From positions 1-27,248 of the forward strand of contig DATLMV010000285.1 in assembly GCA_035537095.1 (NCBI GenBank): a stretch of 27,248 nt of DNA. The letters are read 5' to 3'. This document shows, piece after piece, positions 1-8,444 of the stretch. How positions within the stretch are numbered: the first letter of the stretch is position 1; every line of letters starts with the position of its first letter. Made by a program: the position numbers and the translations under genes. The notes under the pieces are model-generated. The model had not been told where the DNA came from and ran no database searches. It saw only the letters and a program-made list of their open reading frames with translations. This stretch comes from DASWNP01 sp035537095 (GTDB taxonomy: Bacteria; Acidobacteriota; Blastocatellia; Pyrinomonadales; Pyrinomonadaceae).

Positions 1-562
1 TCTCGTTCTTCGTCTCGCTCTGGTTGTATTCGGGACGCCGCAGGATGGAGGCGAGCCGTCCCTTCTCCGCGTCCTTGTCGCGCGCGGGCGTGCTCGCGCT
101 CCCGGCGTCGGCCCGCACGAGATGCTGTTCGAGCGCGGCGAGTCGTTCGCTGATGTGCCGGAGCGCAAGCGAGCGCGCGTCGGTGTCGTCGGAGTCCATC
201 CGCTCGTAATCGGCGAGCGCGTTGTGCAGCCAAGTGTTGTCCGCTTCCAGAGAGCCGCCCGCCCATTCGACGCGCTCGTGCGCCCCGATATTTCGCCGCA
301 CCTCTCCGAGGACGCGCGCCTCGCGCTCCGTCGCATCGTCTGCGTACCCCGCTTCGTCGCCGGAGGCGGCGAGCGTGTCCAAGGCAATCAGGGACTCGTG
401 CACGCGCGCGCGATAGTCGGCGAGCGACGCGGCCCGCGCATCCGTCGCGGCAACGGCGAGCAGGAGCGGCAACAGCCAGACGACGATAGAGACCGCGCGA
501 CAACTGCGGCGCGGTCGAGACGAGACGCTGTGAGCGAATCTGTTTGAAGAAGTCCGAAGCAT
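1..562 (-). CDS. DUF4129-like exported/membrane protein, N-terminal part (cut by left edge)
   Basis: This minus-strand frame is open from an ATG at 562 to the window edge, giving about 187 residues with no stop. An Arg-rich N-terminus is followed by a hydrophobic stretch at about residues 24-41 ending in ATDARA, a plausible signal peptide. The mature part is charged and helical (ADYRARVHESLIALDTL). It ends in a segment reading ILRRPEYNQ, which resembles the stretch before the membrane helices in DUF4129 proteins. The start lies 7 bp after the stop of the upstream membrane-protein gene, so the two are probably one transcript, and that pairing is common for DUF4129 genes. No catalytic role is known to me. 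The family name rests on this short motif and the neighbour; the missing C-terminus would settle it. Confidence 0.72.
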   Translation of the reverse strand, partial: MLRTSSNRFAHSVSSRPRRSCRAVSIVVWLLPLLLAVAATDARAASLADYRARVHESLIALDTLAASGDEAGYADDATEREARVLGEVRRNIGAHERVEWAGGSLEADNTWLHNALADYERMDSDDTDARSLALRHISERLAALEQHLVRADAGSASTPARDKDAEKGRLASILRRPEYNQSETKNE

Positions 563-569
563 CTGCGGT

Positions 570-1685
570 TCAGAGTCCGAGCGTCGAGTTGTTGAAGGAA
601 CTCCCGCGCGCGCTCAAAGGAGCGTTGGCGTTTGTCGTCGCGGTGTCGGGGACGATGGCGGGCGCAAGCGGCGAGATGCGTCCGGCGGGGACTTCCGGCA
701 TCTCGCCGAAGACTCTGGCGGCCATCAACTCGACATCGTAACCCTCGTGGCGCACGCGCTCGTCAACGTAGAGCAGCGAGAGCCCGAGCATCCAGACGGG
801 CGCGAGCAGAATCGTGCTCGCCTGCGTCACCACCTGCCGACCGATGGCGTACCACGTCGGCCATTCGGAGTCGTCCAGCACAAACGGGTTGATGCCGTGC
901 AGGTAGCCGTACCAGCCGAGCGGAATCAAGAGCAGCATCAGCGCGGAATAGGTGGCGAAGGTGGTGAAGAGAAACATCGCCATCAGGCGGCGGACGTTGC
1001 CCCGCGCGAGTTGCGCGCTGCGGGCAATCGAGACGAACACGCCCTTGCCTTCGACCAGCAAAATCTGCGGCACATAGACGACGCGCCCCGCCAGCAGGAA
1101 GAAGAACCACAGCGCGCCGATGCCGGAGACGACGACGCTCAGGATACCGACGGCGGCGAGAAACCACGTCAGGCCCGGATTGGTGGCGGAGACGGAGAGG
1201 CTGGCGAGGAAACCGACGAGCGCGATCAGAAAGACGATGTACCACAGAAAGACCGCCACGCCGAGCGCGAACCCGACGCACATCGCCACGGCCAGAGTCG
1301 CTCCCAACAGTTTCCAGAAACGCGCGCGGACGCTCCGGTAGATGGCGCGCGCCGTCACCGGCTCGTTCCACAGCAGGTGGCGGACGAGCGTATAGGATGC
1401 GCCGCCCATGACGATGAGATTGAGCAGGGAGCCGATGCCGATGAGGACGATGCCGACGACCGCCGAAACGAAGTAGAGCGCGAGCCAGCCGCCGCTCTCC
1501 GTCAGCGCGATGGCACGGATGCCGACGACCCACAGCACCGCGCCCACCGCCGAGACCATCACGGGCGGGGCCGACGCGCGAATCAGGGCCATGAAGTGCT
1601 GCCGGTAGAGGCGCACCGTGCGGTCAATGAGGTCGCCCGCGCCGAGCGGCGCGAGGGGAAGTTGGTTAACCGCTAAAGTCGCCAT
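570..1685 (-). CDS. multi-pass integral membrane protein (GDPD-membrane-domain-like, DUF4129 partner)
   Basis: The protein has about 371 residues from the ATG at 1685. The frame extends upstream to 1913, but that extension is Pro/Arg-rich and runs into the receptor terminator, so I reject it. A GAGGG element lies about 11 nt before 1685. After a short N-terminus with the phrase DLIDRTVRLYRQHF there are six or more hydrophobic segments, including a long Gly/Val-rich block in the middle. The C-terminal phrase LLYVDERVRHEGYDVELM is typical of membrane proteins related to the glycerophosphodiester phosphodiesterase membrane domain that sit beside DUF4129 genes. No catalytic domain is visible. It probably forms an inner-membrane unit with the downstream gene; the substrate or role is unknown. 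Confidence 0.8.
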   Translation of the reverse strand: MATLAVNQLPLAPLGAGDLIDRTVRLYRQHFMALIRASAPPVMVSAVGAVLWVVGIRAIALTESGGWLALYFVSAVVGIVLIGIGSLLNLIVMGGASYTLVRHLLWNEPVTARAIYRSVRARFWKLLGATLAVAMCVGFALGVAVFLWYIVFLIALVGFLASLSVSATNPGLTWFLAAVGILSVVVSGIGALWFFFLLAGRVVYVPQILLVEGKGVFVSIARSAQLARGNVRRLMAMFLFTTFATYSALMLLLIPLGWYGYLHGINPFVLDDSEWPTWYAIGRQVVTQASTILLAPVWMLGLSLLYVDERVRHEGYDVELMAARVFGEMPEVPAGRISPLAPAIVPDTATTNANAPLSARGSSFNNSTLGL

Positions 1686-1881
1686 GCCTTTTCGAACCCT
1701 CGTCTGGGCTGCGTGCAGCGTCGTCTTACGTACTTGCGGATATTCGTCACGGGCTGAAATTGCGTTTCGCGCGTTGGGGTCTGTCGGGCGTCGGGGCGGC
1801 GAAGCGCGAGGCGGATTGTAACATACGCGGGAGTGACTGAAGACGGGCGTCCGTGTGGGAGAGACGAGCGGGCGCGGGGCG

Positions 1882-1919
1882 AAAAAAAAGGGCGTTGCTT
1901 CCATGAGAAGCAACGCCCT
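1882..1919 (-). terminator. intrinsic terminator of the TonB-dependent receptor gene
   Basis: A perfect 13-bp stem (1889-1901 pairs with 1907-1919) encloses a 5-nt loop. On the minus strand it is followed directly by eight T residues (1889 down to 1882). It lies 38 nt past the receptor stop codon and upstream of the next minus-strand gene, so it separates the two transcription units. Confidence 0.95.
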
Positions 1920-1957
1920 GCAAAGAGGTCAAGGCTGGTTTTCAGTCCAGCGAAGTT

Positions 1958-4900
1958 TTAGAACTCCAGACGACCCACGAACTGGATAATGCGCGGCGAG
2001 AAGAAGCTGTTGATCTTCCCGAAGTTCGTGGAGTTGATGTCTTGGCTCGAACCCGCCGGCGTGGAGCTCTCGTTGCCGACGAAGAAGTTGGCGCGGTTCA
2101 TGACGTTGAACGCCTCGCCGCGAATCTGGAAGCGCATGCCTTCCTTGATGCCATCGAGCGGGATGTTCTTGATGATCGAAGCGTCCCAGTTGATGTAGGT
2201 CGGCCCGTTCAAGAAGTGGCGCTCCATGTTGCCCGTCGTACCCGGGGCGACGTTGAAGAAGACCTGACCGGCAAAGGGCGTCGTGCCGATGCCTTCCGCG
2301 CCGCGACCCGTGCCGAGCGCGCTGCACTGGCCGTTGGCGAGCGCGGTCTGGTTGATGTTCAAGACCGAAGGATTGATGAAGTAGACACCGCAGGGCGTGC
2401 GGAACACGCCGACGAGGTCTTTCACCTGCTCCTTGCTCAGATTGGTGTTGGCGGTCTGACGAGTCGAACGACCGGCACGATTGAGCGTGCCGCGCGTGTC
2501 GAGAATCGAGAAGGGCGCGCCGGTGGCAATCTGGACGATGGAGTTGAACTGGAAGCCGCCGAAGATGGCGTTGACCAGTCCGCCCTCGTTCAGGAAGCGT
2601 TTGCCTTTGCCGAAGGGCAACTCGTAGATGCCGTTGAAGTTGAACACGTGCGCGGCGTCGTAGTCGGCGCGGCTGTATTCAAGGTTGAGGTTGTTGAGGT
2701 CGAGGACGGGGTCGAAGTTCGTCTGCCCGACGCCGCCCGTATCGGTCAGCGTCTTCTGGAACGTGTAGTTGGCTTGGAACTGCAACCCTTGCGCGAACCT
2801 GCGACGAAGCTCGAACTGTCCGCCGACGTAGCGGAAGCGCGCGCTGTTGGAAAGCAGGTCGGCGACGCCCGTGTTGGGGTTCGGCAGGAACAACTGGCTG
2901 CTGCCGACGAACTGGTTGGTGATATAGACGTTCGCCAGATTGGCCGCCTGACCCTGCGCGATCTGCGTACGGATGGTTCCGTTCGAGAGCAACCCGCCGA
3001 GTTCGAGCAGCGGGAAGACCGTCAACAATTCGCAACCGCGCGAGATGACCTGAGCCGCCGTGCAAGCCGGATCGTTGAAGCGCGACAGGTTACGGCGCGC
3101 ACGCTCGAAGTCGGCGAGGAAGCCGTTGCTGAAGATTTGCGTCTGGTTGTAGTCAATACCGCGAATCAGGTTGTTGCTGCGAGCGTGCACGAAGCGAGCC
3201 TCGAACACGGTCTGGAAGCCCAACTCGCGCTGGATGCCGAGGTTGAACTCCTGCGTCATCGGCACTTTGAGGTCGGGGTCAATGGCGAAGACCGTCCCGA
3301 AGTTTCCGGCCAGAACGTTGTTCTGCGCGAAGGTGCGCGGAACCTGGAAGGCCAAAGTCGGGAAGGTGGGCAGGCTGCTGGGCACGCCGAGGCGACCGTT
3401 GAGGGTCGTCAGGTTGACGTTGCCGGGGTCTCTGCCGCTCTGGGTCTGCGTCAGGCCGAGGTTGCCGGAGATGGCGTTATCCGCACCGCGAATAAACTCG
3501 TCGTTGACGTAGCTGATCTTGTAGCCGCCGCGAATAACCGTGCGGCCCTCGCCGGGGAACATGCTGCCGAGCAGGCTGTTCTTGAAGTTGGGCGAGTAGG
3601 CGAAGCTGAAGTTGGGCGCGAAGTTGTTCCAGTCGGTCTTGAAGAACTTGTTGCCGCCCGCGTTGGTTCCGACGAAGTCATACGTGCCGTTCGGATTGAG
3701 AATGGCCGCGACGGGGTCAGTACCTTCGGGGATAACCGGCTCAAGGCCGAGGCGGTCACGCTCTTTGACGGGCGTGAACAACTCGTAGCGCAGGCCGAAG
3801 TTCAAGGTCAAACGCGGCGAAGCGCGCCATGAATCGGAAGCGTAGAGCGAGTAGTTCTCAAACTCCAAGTTGCGGACGCGCCGTGCGCCCTGCACGAAGC
3901 CCGAAGTGGTGCTGGTGGCGTTGAAGGTCTGGTTCGCGCCGGAGACGAAGCCGCCGAGGAGGGCGAGCAGCGCGTTGGCGTTACCCAACTCCGTCGCGCT
4001 GATGCCGCCGGGGAAGGCCGAAGCCAAAAGCGCAGGCGTTCTCGTGCTCTGTCCGATGGTCAGCGTCGGAATCGAAGACTGCGCGAAGGCCGGAGGGCCG
4101 AACGGCGAAGCCTTGAAGGGCTGGAACTGACCGCCGAAGCGAATCGAGTGGTTGCCAGCGGTGTAGACGGCGTTGTCCTGAATGAGTCCCTGCTTGGCAT
4201 CGCGCCCTTGCGCTTGGAAGGTCGATTCGGGGCTGCTGATAAGCGGGAGGGTCAGGAAGAAGTCGGTCGGTTCGTTGTTGCGGTCGAACTTCGGCAGACT
4301 GGTCAGGTAGCCGAGGCGGACTTCGTTGGTGAACGAAGCGGTCGGCGACCAGCGCCACGCGCCGACGAAGGAGCGCGTCACGTTGTCTTGGAAACCGAAG
4401 GGCGTCTGGGTGAAACCGCCGTTATCCACGTCGGGACGAAGCAGCAGTTCTTTTCTCCAACCCATGATGAACGAGAAGGAGTTGGCCGAGTTCGCTTCCA
4501 CGTCGAAGCGGGTCGTGACGCTCTCGCGGTCTTGATTCTGGAGACGGTTGAAGGTGAAGCCGGTCGTGTTGCGCTGATCGCCGATGCTGTTGTTGTTGCC
4601 AGCAGCCGGGATATTGGCAAGGATGCGGCTCGCGATGACGGGATCGAGCGGGACGCCCGCAGCGGTCAACAGGTTGATGGTGCGGAGATTACCGGCGGCA
4701 TCAGGATAGGTGAAGATGCCGTTGCGCGCATTGGCCGTCAGGATGGTGCGGTTCGCCAGCGTTGACTGGCGGAGGCGGAAGCCTTCGTACGAACCGAAGA
4801 AGAAGCCTTTGTTCCTGTAGGTGGACGGGCCGCCTTCGCCGAAGCGGGGCAGCGGCAGCGGGCCGCTCAAGCGTCCGCCGAACTGGTTGCGGTTCAGGAA

Positions 4901-5707
4901 GGGCTTGGGCTGTCCGGCGCGATTGGTAAAGAAGTCGCTGGCCGAGAACTTCGAGTTGCGGTTGTAGATAAAGGCCGAGCCGTGAAACTCGCTGGAACCG
5001 CGCGGCGTCACGAGTTGCACCTGCGACGCGCCGTAGCCCTGTTCCGCTCCGGCATTCTGCGTCGTGATGTTGAACTCGCCCACGTCGTCAACGTTCGGAC
5101 GGTCGGGCGAGAAGTCGGTCGCGTTGGCGCGGATGAAGTTATCCTGCACGTTGAGACCGTCGCGCGTGATGTTGGTGAACGACGACTGCTGGCCGTTGAT
5201 GACCGTGTTGGTCGCGCCGTTCGAGGCCGTACCGGCCTGAAGGCCGATGAGGGCGAGCGGATTGCGCCCGTTGAGGGGCAATTCCTGAATCTGGCGCGTG
5301 CCGACCGTGGTATTCAATTCGGCGGAGGTGGCGTTGAGCACGTCCGCGCCCGCGACGACCGTGACGTTCTCTTCGAGCGCGCCGGGGTCGAGCGAGACGT
5401 TCAGAGAGTACTCTTTGGCAACGTCAATCTTGAGTTCAGTAGCGGTGTAGGTTTTGTAACCCTGCGCTGTAATCTTGACCGTATAGACGCCGACCTCAAG
5501 CTGCGGGATGGCAAACGTGCCCTCGCCGCTCGCCTGCACGGTCTTCGTCCTGCCGGTCGCGTTATCGGTGATGGTGACTGTCGCACCCGCGACCGCACCG
5601 CCACTCGGGTCAACAATCGTGCCGACCAAGTTTCCGGTGTTAGACTGGGCCAACGCCGTCGCTGCACACAGGCAGAGAATCAGCGCGGCCATCGTAAATC
5701 TTCTCAT
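1958..5707 (-). CDS. Oar-like TonB-dependent receptor with N-terminal carboxypeptidase-regulatory-like domain
   Basis: This is a 1249-residue outer-membrane protein. Residues 1-20 form a signal peptide (MRRFTMAALILCLCAATALA, then QSN). Residues about 24-105 are an Ig-like carboxypeptidase-regulatory domain (GTIVDPSGGAVAGATVTI, later YTVKITAQGYKTY). A plug domain follows at about 110-260 (IQELPLNGRNP, then GASQVQLVTPRGSSEFHG), and the rest is a long beta-barrel rich in Asn, Phe and Gly. The chain ends in RLEF; a terminal Phe is the usual outer-membrane insertion signal. The ATG at 5707 has AAGGAG about 7 nt upstream. Such receptors are numerous in Acidobacteriota and are thought to import large or complex nutrients. 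No TonB, ExbB/D, lipoprotein or hydrolase partner lies beside it, so the substrate cannot be inferred. It is followed by its own strong terminator. Confidence 0.95.
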   Translation of the reverse strand: MRRFTMAALILCLCAATALAQSNTGNLVGTIVDPSGGAVAGATVTITDNATGRTKTVQASGEGTFAIPQLEVGVYTVKITAQGYKTYTATELKIDVAKEYSLNVSLDPGALEENVTVVAGADVLNATSAELNTTVGTRQIQELPLNGRNPLALIGLQAGTASNGATNTVINGQQSSFTNITRDGLNVQDNFIRANATDFSPDRPNVDDVGEFNITTQNAGAEQGYGASQVQLVTPRGSSEFHGSAFIYNRNSKFSASDFFTNRAGQPKPFLNRNQFGGRLSGPLPLPRFGEGGPSTYRNKGFFFGSYEGFRLRQSTLANRTILTANARNGIFTYPDAAGNLRTINLLTAAGVPLDPVIASRILANIPAAGNNNSIGDQRNTTGFTFNRLQNQDRESVTTRFDVEANSANSFSFIMGWRKELLLRPDVDNGGFTQTPFGFQDNVTRSFVGAWRWSPTASFTNEVRLGYLTSLPKFDRNNEPTDFFLTLPLISSPESTFQAQGRDAKQGLIQDNAVYTAGNHSIRFGGQFQPFKASPFGPPAFAQSSIPTLTIGQSTRTPALLASAFPGGISATELGNANALLALLGGFVSGANQTFNATSTTSGFVQGARRVRNLEFENYSLYASDSWRASPRLTLNFGLRYELFTPVKERDRLGLEPVIPEGTDPVAAILNPNGTYDFVGTNAGGNKFFKTDWNNFAPNFSFAYSPNFKNSLLGSMFPGEGRTVIRGGYKISYVNDEFIRGADNAISGNLGLTQTQSGRDPGNVNLTTLNGRLGVPSSLPTFPTLAFQVPRTFAQNNVLAGNFGTVFAIDPDLKVPMTQEFNLGIQRELGFQTVFEARFVHARSNNLIRGIDYNQTQIFSNGFLADFERARRNLSRFNDPACTAAQVISRGCELLTVFPLLELGGLLSNGTIRTQIAQGQAANLANVYITNQFVGSSQLFLPNPNTGVADLLSNSARFRYVGGQFELRRRFAQGLQFQANYTFQKTLTDTGGVGQTNFDPVLDLNNLNLEYSRADYDAAHVFNFNGIYELPFGKGKRFLNEGGLVNAIFGGFQFNSIVQIATGAPFSILDTRGTLNRAGRSTRQTANTNLSKEQVKDLVGVFRTPCGVYFINPSVLNINQTALANGQCSALGTGRGAEGIGTTPFAGQVFFNVAPGTTGNMERHFLNGPTYINWDASIIKNIPLDGIKEGMRFQIRGEAFNVMNRANFFVGNESSTPAGSSQDINSTNFGKINSFFSPRIIQFVGRLEF

Positions 5708-6191
5708 TGGTGGACTCCTTCTGGAAGTAAAACCCCTCGGTGGCCTCTGTGCTGCGACAGAACAGCGAGACGAGGAGAGACATTCATGTTAGCTTCTGGA
5801 CTCTTGTATTCTTGCGGGGAGCAAGCATGAACACTCAAACTTTTCTTGTGCTAAAGACTTGCGCTTAACCCTATCGGCAAACCTTGTGCCGCTTCTCGTG
5901 TCAATACCTAAACGCTCACAACACACACCTTAACCCTCCAAAAGGGACGCCCCGAGGGGTCTGAATATTGATTTATTTGGATAGTCGTACGAATTTTTGG
6001 ATATGCCCCGCCGCCATTCCCGCGAGATGCTTTTACAGCCGCGCCGCCCGTCGGCGACGCCGCGCCCGCGCGCCGACCGAAGCGACGCGCAAAAGGCGAC
6101 GGCCAGAGTCTCCCGCCGCCGCCCGGCAAACGATACTTTTTCGTCCTTGAGTTTTTAGGTCGCCCGTGAGTTTTCAGGACGCTCTTAAGTT
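5708..6191. other. intergenic region upstream of the receptor gene
   Basis: No convincing gene lies in these 484 bp. The half nearest the receptor (5708-5990) is relatively A/T-rich and holds the probable promoter and a leader of roughly 150-190 nt. The other half (6000-6140) is very G+C-rich without coding structure. The last part (6143-6200) is an imperfect repeat after the DUF512 gene stop. A short C4/G4 palindrome near 5950 has too tight a loop and no T-tract to be called a terminator. Confidence 0.6.
5875..5904 (-). promoter_or_regulatory. possible promoter of the receptor gene
   Basis: On the minus strand a perfect -35 hexamer TTGACA (5904 to 5899, in the context TATTGACACG) is followed about 17-22 nt later by only a weak -10 candidate around GATAGGGT. 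It lies about 190 bp before the ATG. The -35 match is good and the -10 poor, so this is tentative. Confidence 0.3.
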
Positions 6192-6200
6192 TTAGTTTGA
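6143..6200. repeat. imperfect ~20-bp tandem repeat at the 3' end of the DUF512 gene
   Basis: On the plus strand three degenerate units follow each other, each built around T(T)GAGTTTT or TAAGTTTT and an AGG, spaced 19-20 bp apart. The last overlaps the stop codon of the DUF512 gene (6192-6194). No clear stem is formed. Confidence 0.4.
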
Positions 6201-7607
6201 GGATGCGCGCGCGTCGCCTGTGTTCTCGAAGCCGTGCGAGATGAGGCGCGCGAAGCCCTCGAAGTTGAGGGCGTGGACGGGGAGGCCGAGTTGCGCGGGG
6301 AGGTCTGCGAGCAGCGTCCCGTCGAGCATGATGGCCTCGTCGCTCTTGAGGGCCGTGTGCGGCAGGACGACGAAATCGCCGGAGAGTCGGTCGCGCATCG
6401 CGCGCAGGCACGCGCCCGTCATCAAACCGGCGACGACGATCTCCGAACCGAAGTATTGATTCTCGACGCTGGCGACATTGAGGCGCGTGCCGAAACGCGC
6501 GTTCAAGCCCTCCAACAACCCGCCGAGGACGGGCGCAAAGAGTTTGCCCGTCAGGACGGTTCCGAACAGTCGCGCGGCCTCGCGCGGGGGCCGCCGCTCA
6601 AGCCTGCGCCGGAGCGCGCCGAACTCTTCCTGAAAAGACCTCACCATGCCGATGCCGTCTTCGATCTGCGGGTAGTCGCCGTAGTGGCGTCGGCCCGGAA
6701 TGGGTCGGCCCGCGCGCAGGTAAATCTCGTCGCCGAGGAAGGCGAAGGTCGTCCCCAGACGCGCGCGCAACTCGCGCTGCACCGGCGAGACTTCCCCGAT
6801 GATGCGCTCGCAGAACTCACGCGTGACGGGCGTCAGGCGCTCGTCGGTGTTGTAGCGCGTCAGCCCGAGCGGGACGATGGCGACGCTCCGGATGCGCGGG
6901 TGTTCGGCGGCGAGGTCGCGGATGGTGCGCTGCAAAATCTCGCCGTCGTTGATGCCGGGGCAGAGCACGACCTGCGCGTGGATTTCGATTCCGGCGTCGA
7001 GCATGCGGCGCATCTTCTGCGAAATATCGGCGCGCTCGCGTTCGACGCCGAGCAGGTATGCGCGCACGTCTGTGTCGGTCGCATGAATCGAGACGTACTG
7101 CGGCGAGAGACGCTGCTCGACGACGCGTTCCATCTCGGCTTCGGTGATGGAGGAGAGCGTCGTGTAGTTGCCGTAGAGGAAAGAGAGGCGCACGTCTTCG
7201 TCGCGGAAGAAGAGGGCGGGGCGCGCGTCGGGCGGGTTGCCCTTGCAGAAGCAGAACAGGCATTCGTTGGCGCATTGGCGCGGCGCGATGTTCTCAAACG
7301 AGAGACCGAAATCCTCGCCCTCGCCGCGCTCGATTTCGATCTCCCAATCCTCGCCGTTGCGCTTGCGGACGAGCAGCGTGAGTTCGGTTTCGCCGCCGGT
7401 CTGGAAGCGAAAATCGAGATAGTCGCGCACCGTCCGACCGTTGACCTTGACGATGCGGTCGCCCGCTTCGAGTTCCAACTCGGCGGCCAGACTCTCCGGC
7501 GACACCTCCGTCACCTCGACGCCGCGCCGCCGAATCTGTGTCACCGCCGGTGTTACAGCAAATTCATACATCTGAGAAACCCGCCCGCCTTCGCCAACTC
7601 CATTCAC
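6192..7607 (-). CDS. PDZ / radical SAM / DUF512 protein
   Basis: The protein has up to 471 residues. Residues about 13-95 form a PDZ-like domain (GVEVTEVSPESLAAELELE, then GDRIVKVNGRTV). A cysteine cluster follows: C112, C116 and C119 in a CX3CX2C spacing, with C121 next, as for a radical-SAM [4Fe-4S] cluster. The stretches LSFLYGNYTTL, YVSIHATD and HAQVVLCPGIND continue the radical-SAM barrel. The C-terminal third matches DUF512 (GTVLTGKLFAPVL, then ENQYFGSEIVVAGLMTG). The family is conserved but its reaction is not established. The start is uncertain: ATG at 7607 has AGGGG about 6 nt upstream, while Met13 (7571) is the more usual family start. The gene stands alone between two intergenic regions. 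Confidence 0.93.
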   Translation of the reverse strand: MNGVGEGGRVSQMYEFAVTPAVTQIRRRGVEVTEVSPESLAAELELEAGDRIVKVNGRTVRDYLDFRFQTGGETELTLLVRKRNGEDWEIEIERGEGEDFGLSFENIAPRQCANECLFCFCKGNPPDARPALFFRDEDVRLSFLYGNYTTLSSITEAEMERVVEQRLSPQYVSIHATDTDVRAYLLGVERERADISQKMRRMLDAGIEIHAQVVLCPGINDGEILQRTIRDLAAEHPRIRSVAIVPLGLTRYNTDERLTPVTREFCERIIGEVSPVQRELRARLGTTFAFLGDEIYLRAGRPIPGRRHYGDYPQIEDGIGMVRSFQEEFGALRRRLERRPPREAARLFGTVLTGKLFAPVLGGLLEGLNARFGTRLNVASVENQYFGSEIVVAGLMTGACLRAMRDRLSGDFVVLPHTALKSDEAIMLDGTLLADLPAQLGLPVHALNFEGFARLISHGFENTGDARASSN

Positions 7608-7968
7608 ATGCCGACCCCTACAGGCCGCGTCTGTCCGGCAAATTCAACTCGCCAGTATCACCGAACATCGTTCTTTCTTCAAGCGCCGGGGCGGTCAAAC
7701 TGAACTGTCAAATTGAACAACGCTGACCGACTTGACGGGTCAAACACGCTCTCGCCACCGCCGAAAGTTTCTCAAGGAGATGCCCTCAAAAACTTTTTTG
7801 TCGCCCTCCTCGCCGCTCAATGCGCCGCATTCCGGCACGCCCCGAAGCATCCGCGCCGGACGTAGTGACGCCCGCGCGCGCGACGGGCACATCGCTTGCT
7901 GAAAACATCCTCGCGCTCTCCCCTTCGCGCAACCATCCCGACCACAGAGCAAGGGTTTCAAACACGAC
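7608..7968. other. intergenic region between divergent genes
   Basis: These 361 bp separate the DUF512 gene (minus) from the response regulator (plus) and should hold both promoters. I found no consensus -35/-10 pair. The visible structure is a set of GTCAAA-type repeats at 7694-7743. A 40-codon ORF at 7780-7902 is not convincing. The remainder is G+C-rich with no recognisable element. Confidence 0.5.
7694..7743. promoter_or_regulatory. possible operator: GTCAAA direct repeats and a palindrome
   Basis: Two 13-bp direct repeats sit head to tail: GTCAAACTGAACT (7694-7706) and GTCAAATTGAACA (7707-7719), with three differences. A perfect palindrome TTGACGGGTCAA follows at 7732-7743. The arrangement in a divergent intergenic region suggests a regulator binding site, but no regulator is identified. 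Confidence 0.3.
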
Positions 7969-8412
7969 ATGACGACGCCCGACACAAGCACGCACGACCT
8001 CAAAGTCTTCTCTCCCCAACTCAACCCGACCAACGCCGCCGCCACACGCGCGACCATCCTGCTCGCCGAAGACGACCGCGCCATCCGTCGCTATCTGGAA
8101 GTGATTTTGCAGCGCGGCGGCTACAACGTCATCGTCGCCGCCGACGGTCTCGAAGCGATGAAGGCCGCACTTTCATCCTCCGTTGACGCCGTCGTCACCG
8201 ACGCCATCATGCCGCACTTGAACGGTCACGAGCTTTGCCGTTTTCTCCGAAAACATCCGCAACTCTCGCGTCTTCCCGTCGTGCTCCTGAGCGGCATCGA
8301 ACAGCACGCGAGCGCGCCCGAAGGCGGCCATCACGCCGACGTTTATCTCGCCAAACCCGTCCGCCCCGAAGAACTCACCAACTGCCTCGCGAGCCTGCTC
8401 GAACACGCCTGA
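7969..8412 (+). CDS. single-domain response regulator (CheY-like receiver)
   Basis: The 147-residue protein has a non-conserved N-terminal tail of about 27 residues and then one receiver domain. The acidic pocket is E34-D35-D36 (LLAEDD), the phosphoacceptor is D78 in VVTDAIMP, the switch Ser is S108 (VVLLSGIE), and the conserved Lys is K129 in LAKPV. There is no output domain, so it must act through a partner or a phosphorelay. No histidine kinase lies nearby. A small membrane-protein gene starts 32 bp downstream on the same strand and may be cotranscribed. The ATG has only a weak purine stretch upstream (GAGCAAGGG). Confidence 0.93.
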   Translation: MTTPDTSTHDLKVFSPQLNPTNAAATRATILLAEDDRAIRRYLEVILQRGGYNVIVAADGLEAMKAALSSSVDAVVTDAIMPHLNGHELCRFLRKHPQLSRLPVVLLSGIEQHASAPEGGHHADVYLAKPVRPEELTNCLASLLEHA

Positions 8413-8444
8413 ACGCCTCTCACACATCCGCCCGGACGCCACAC

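Noticed and set aside
2042..3832. 596-codon plus-strand ORF opposite the TonB-dependent receptor
   Set aside because: It is antisense to a clearly recognisable receptor, its product is a low-complexity Val/Glu/Ala/Arg mix with no domain, and long antisense ORFs are expected in G+C-rich genes.
5940..5962. C4/G4 palindrome upstream of the receptor as a terminator of the DUF512 gene
   Set aside because: The loop would be only 2-4 nt, the stem is short and there is no T-tract on either strand.
6234..7703. 489-codon plus-strand ORF opposite the DUF512 gene
   Set aside because: The minus strand carries the radical-SAM cysteine motif and PDZ domain; the antisense product is Arg/Glu/Ala-rich without structure.
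7780..7902. 40-codon ORF with AAGGAG just before its ATG
   Set aside because: The ribosome site touches the ATG with no spacing and the product (Ser/Pro/Arg-rich) has no features.
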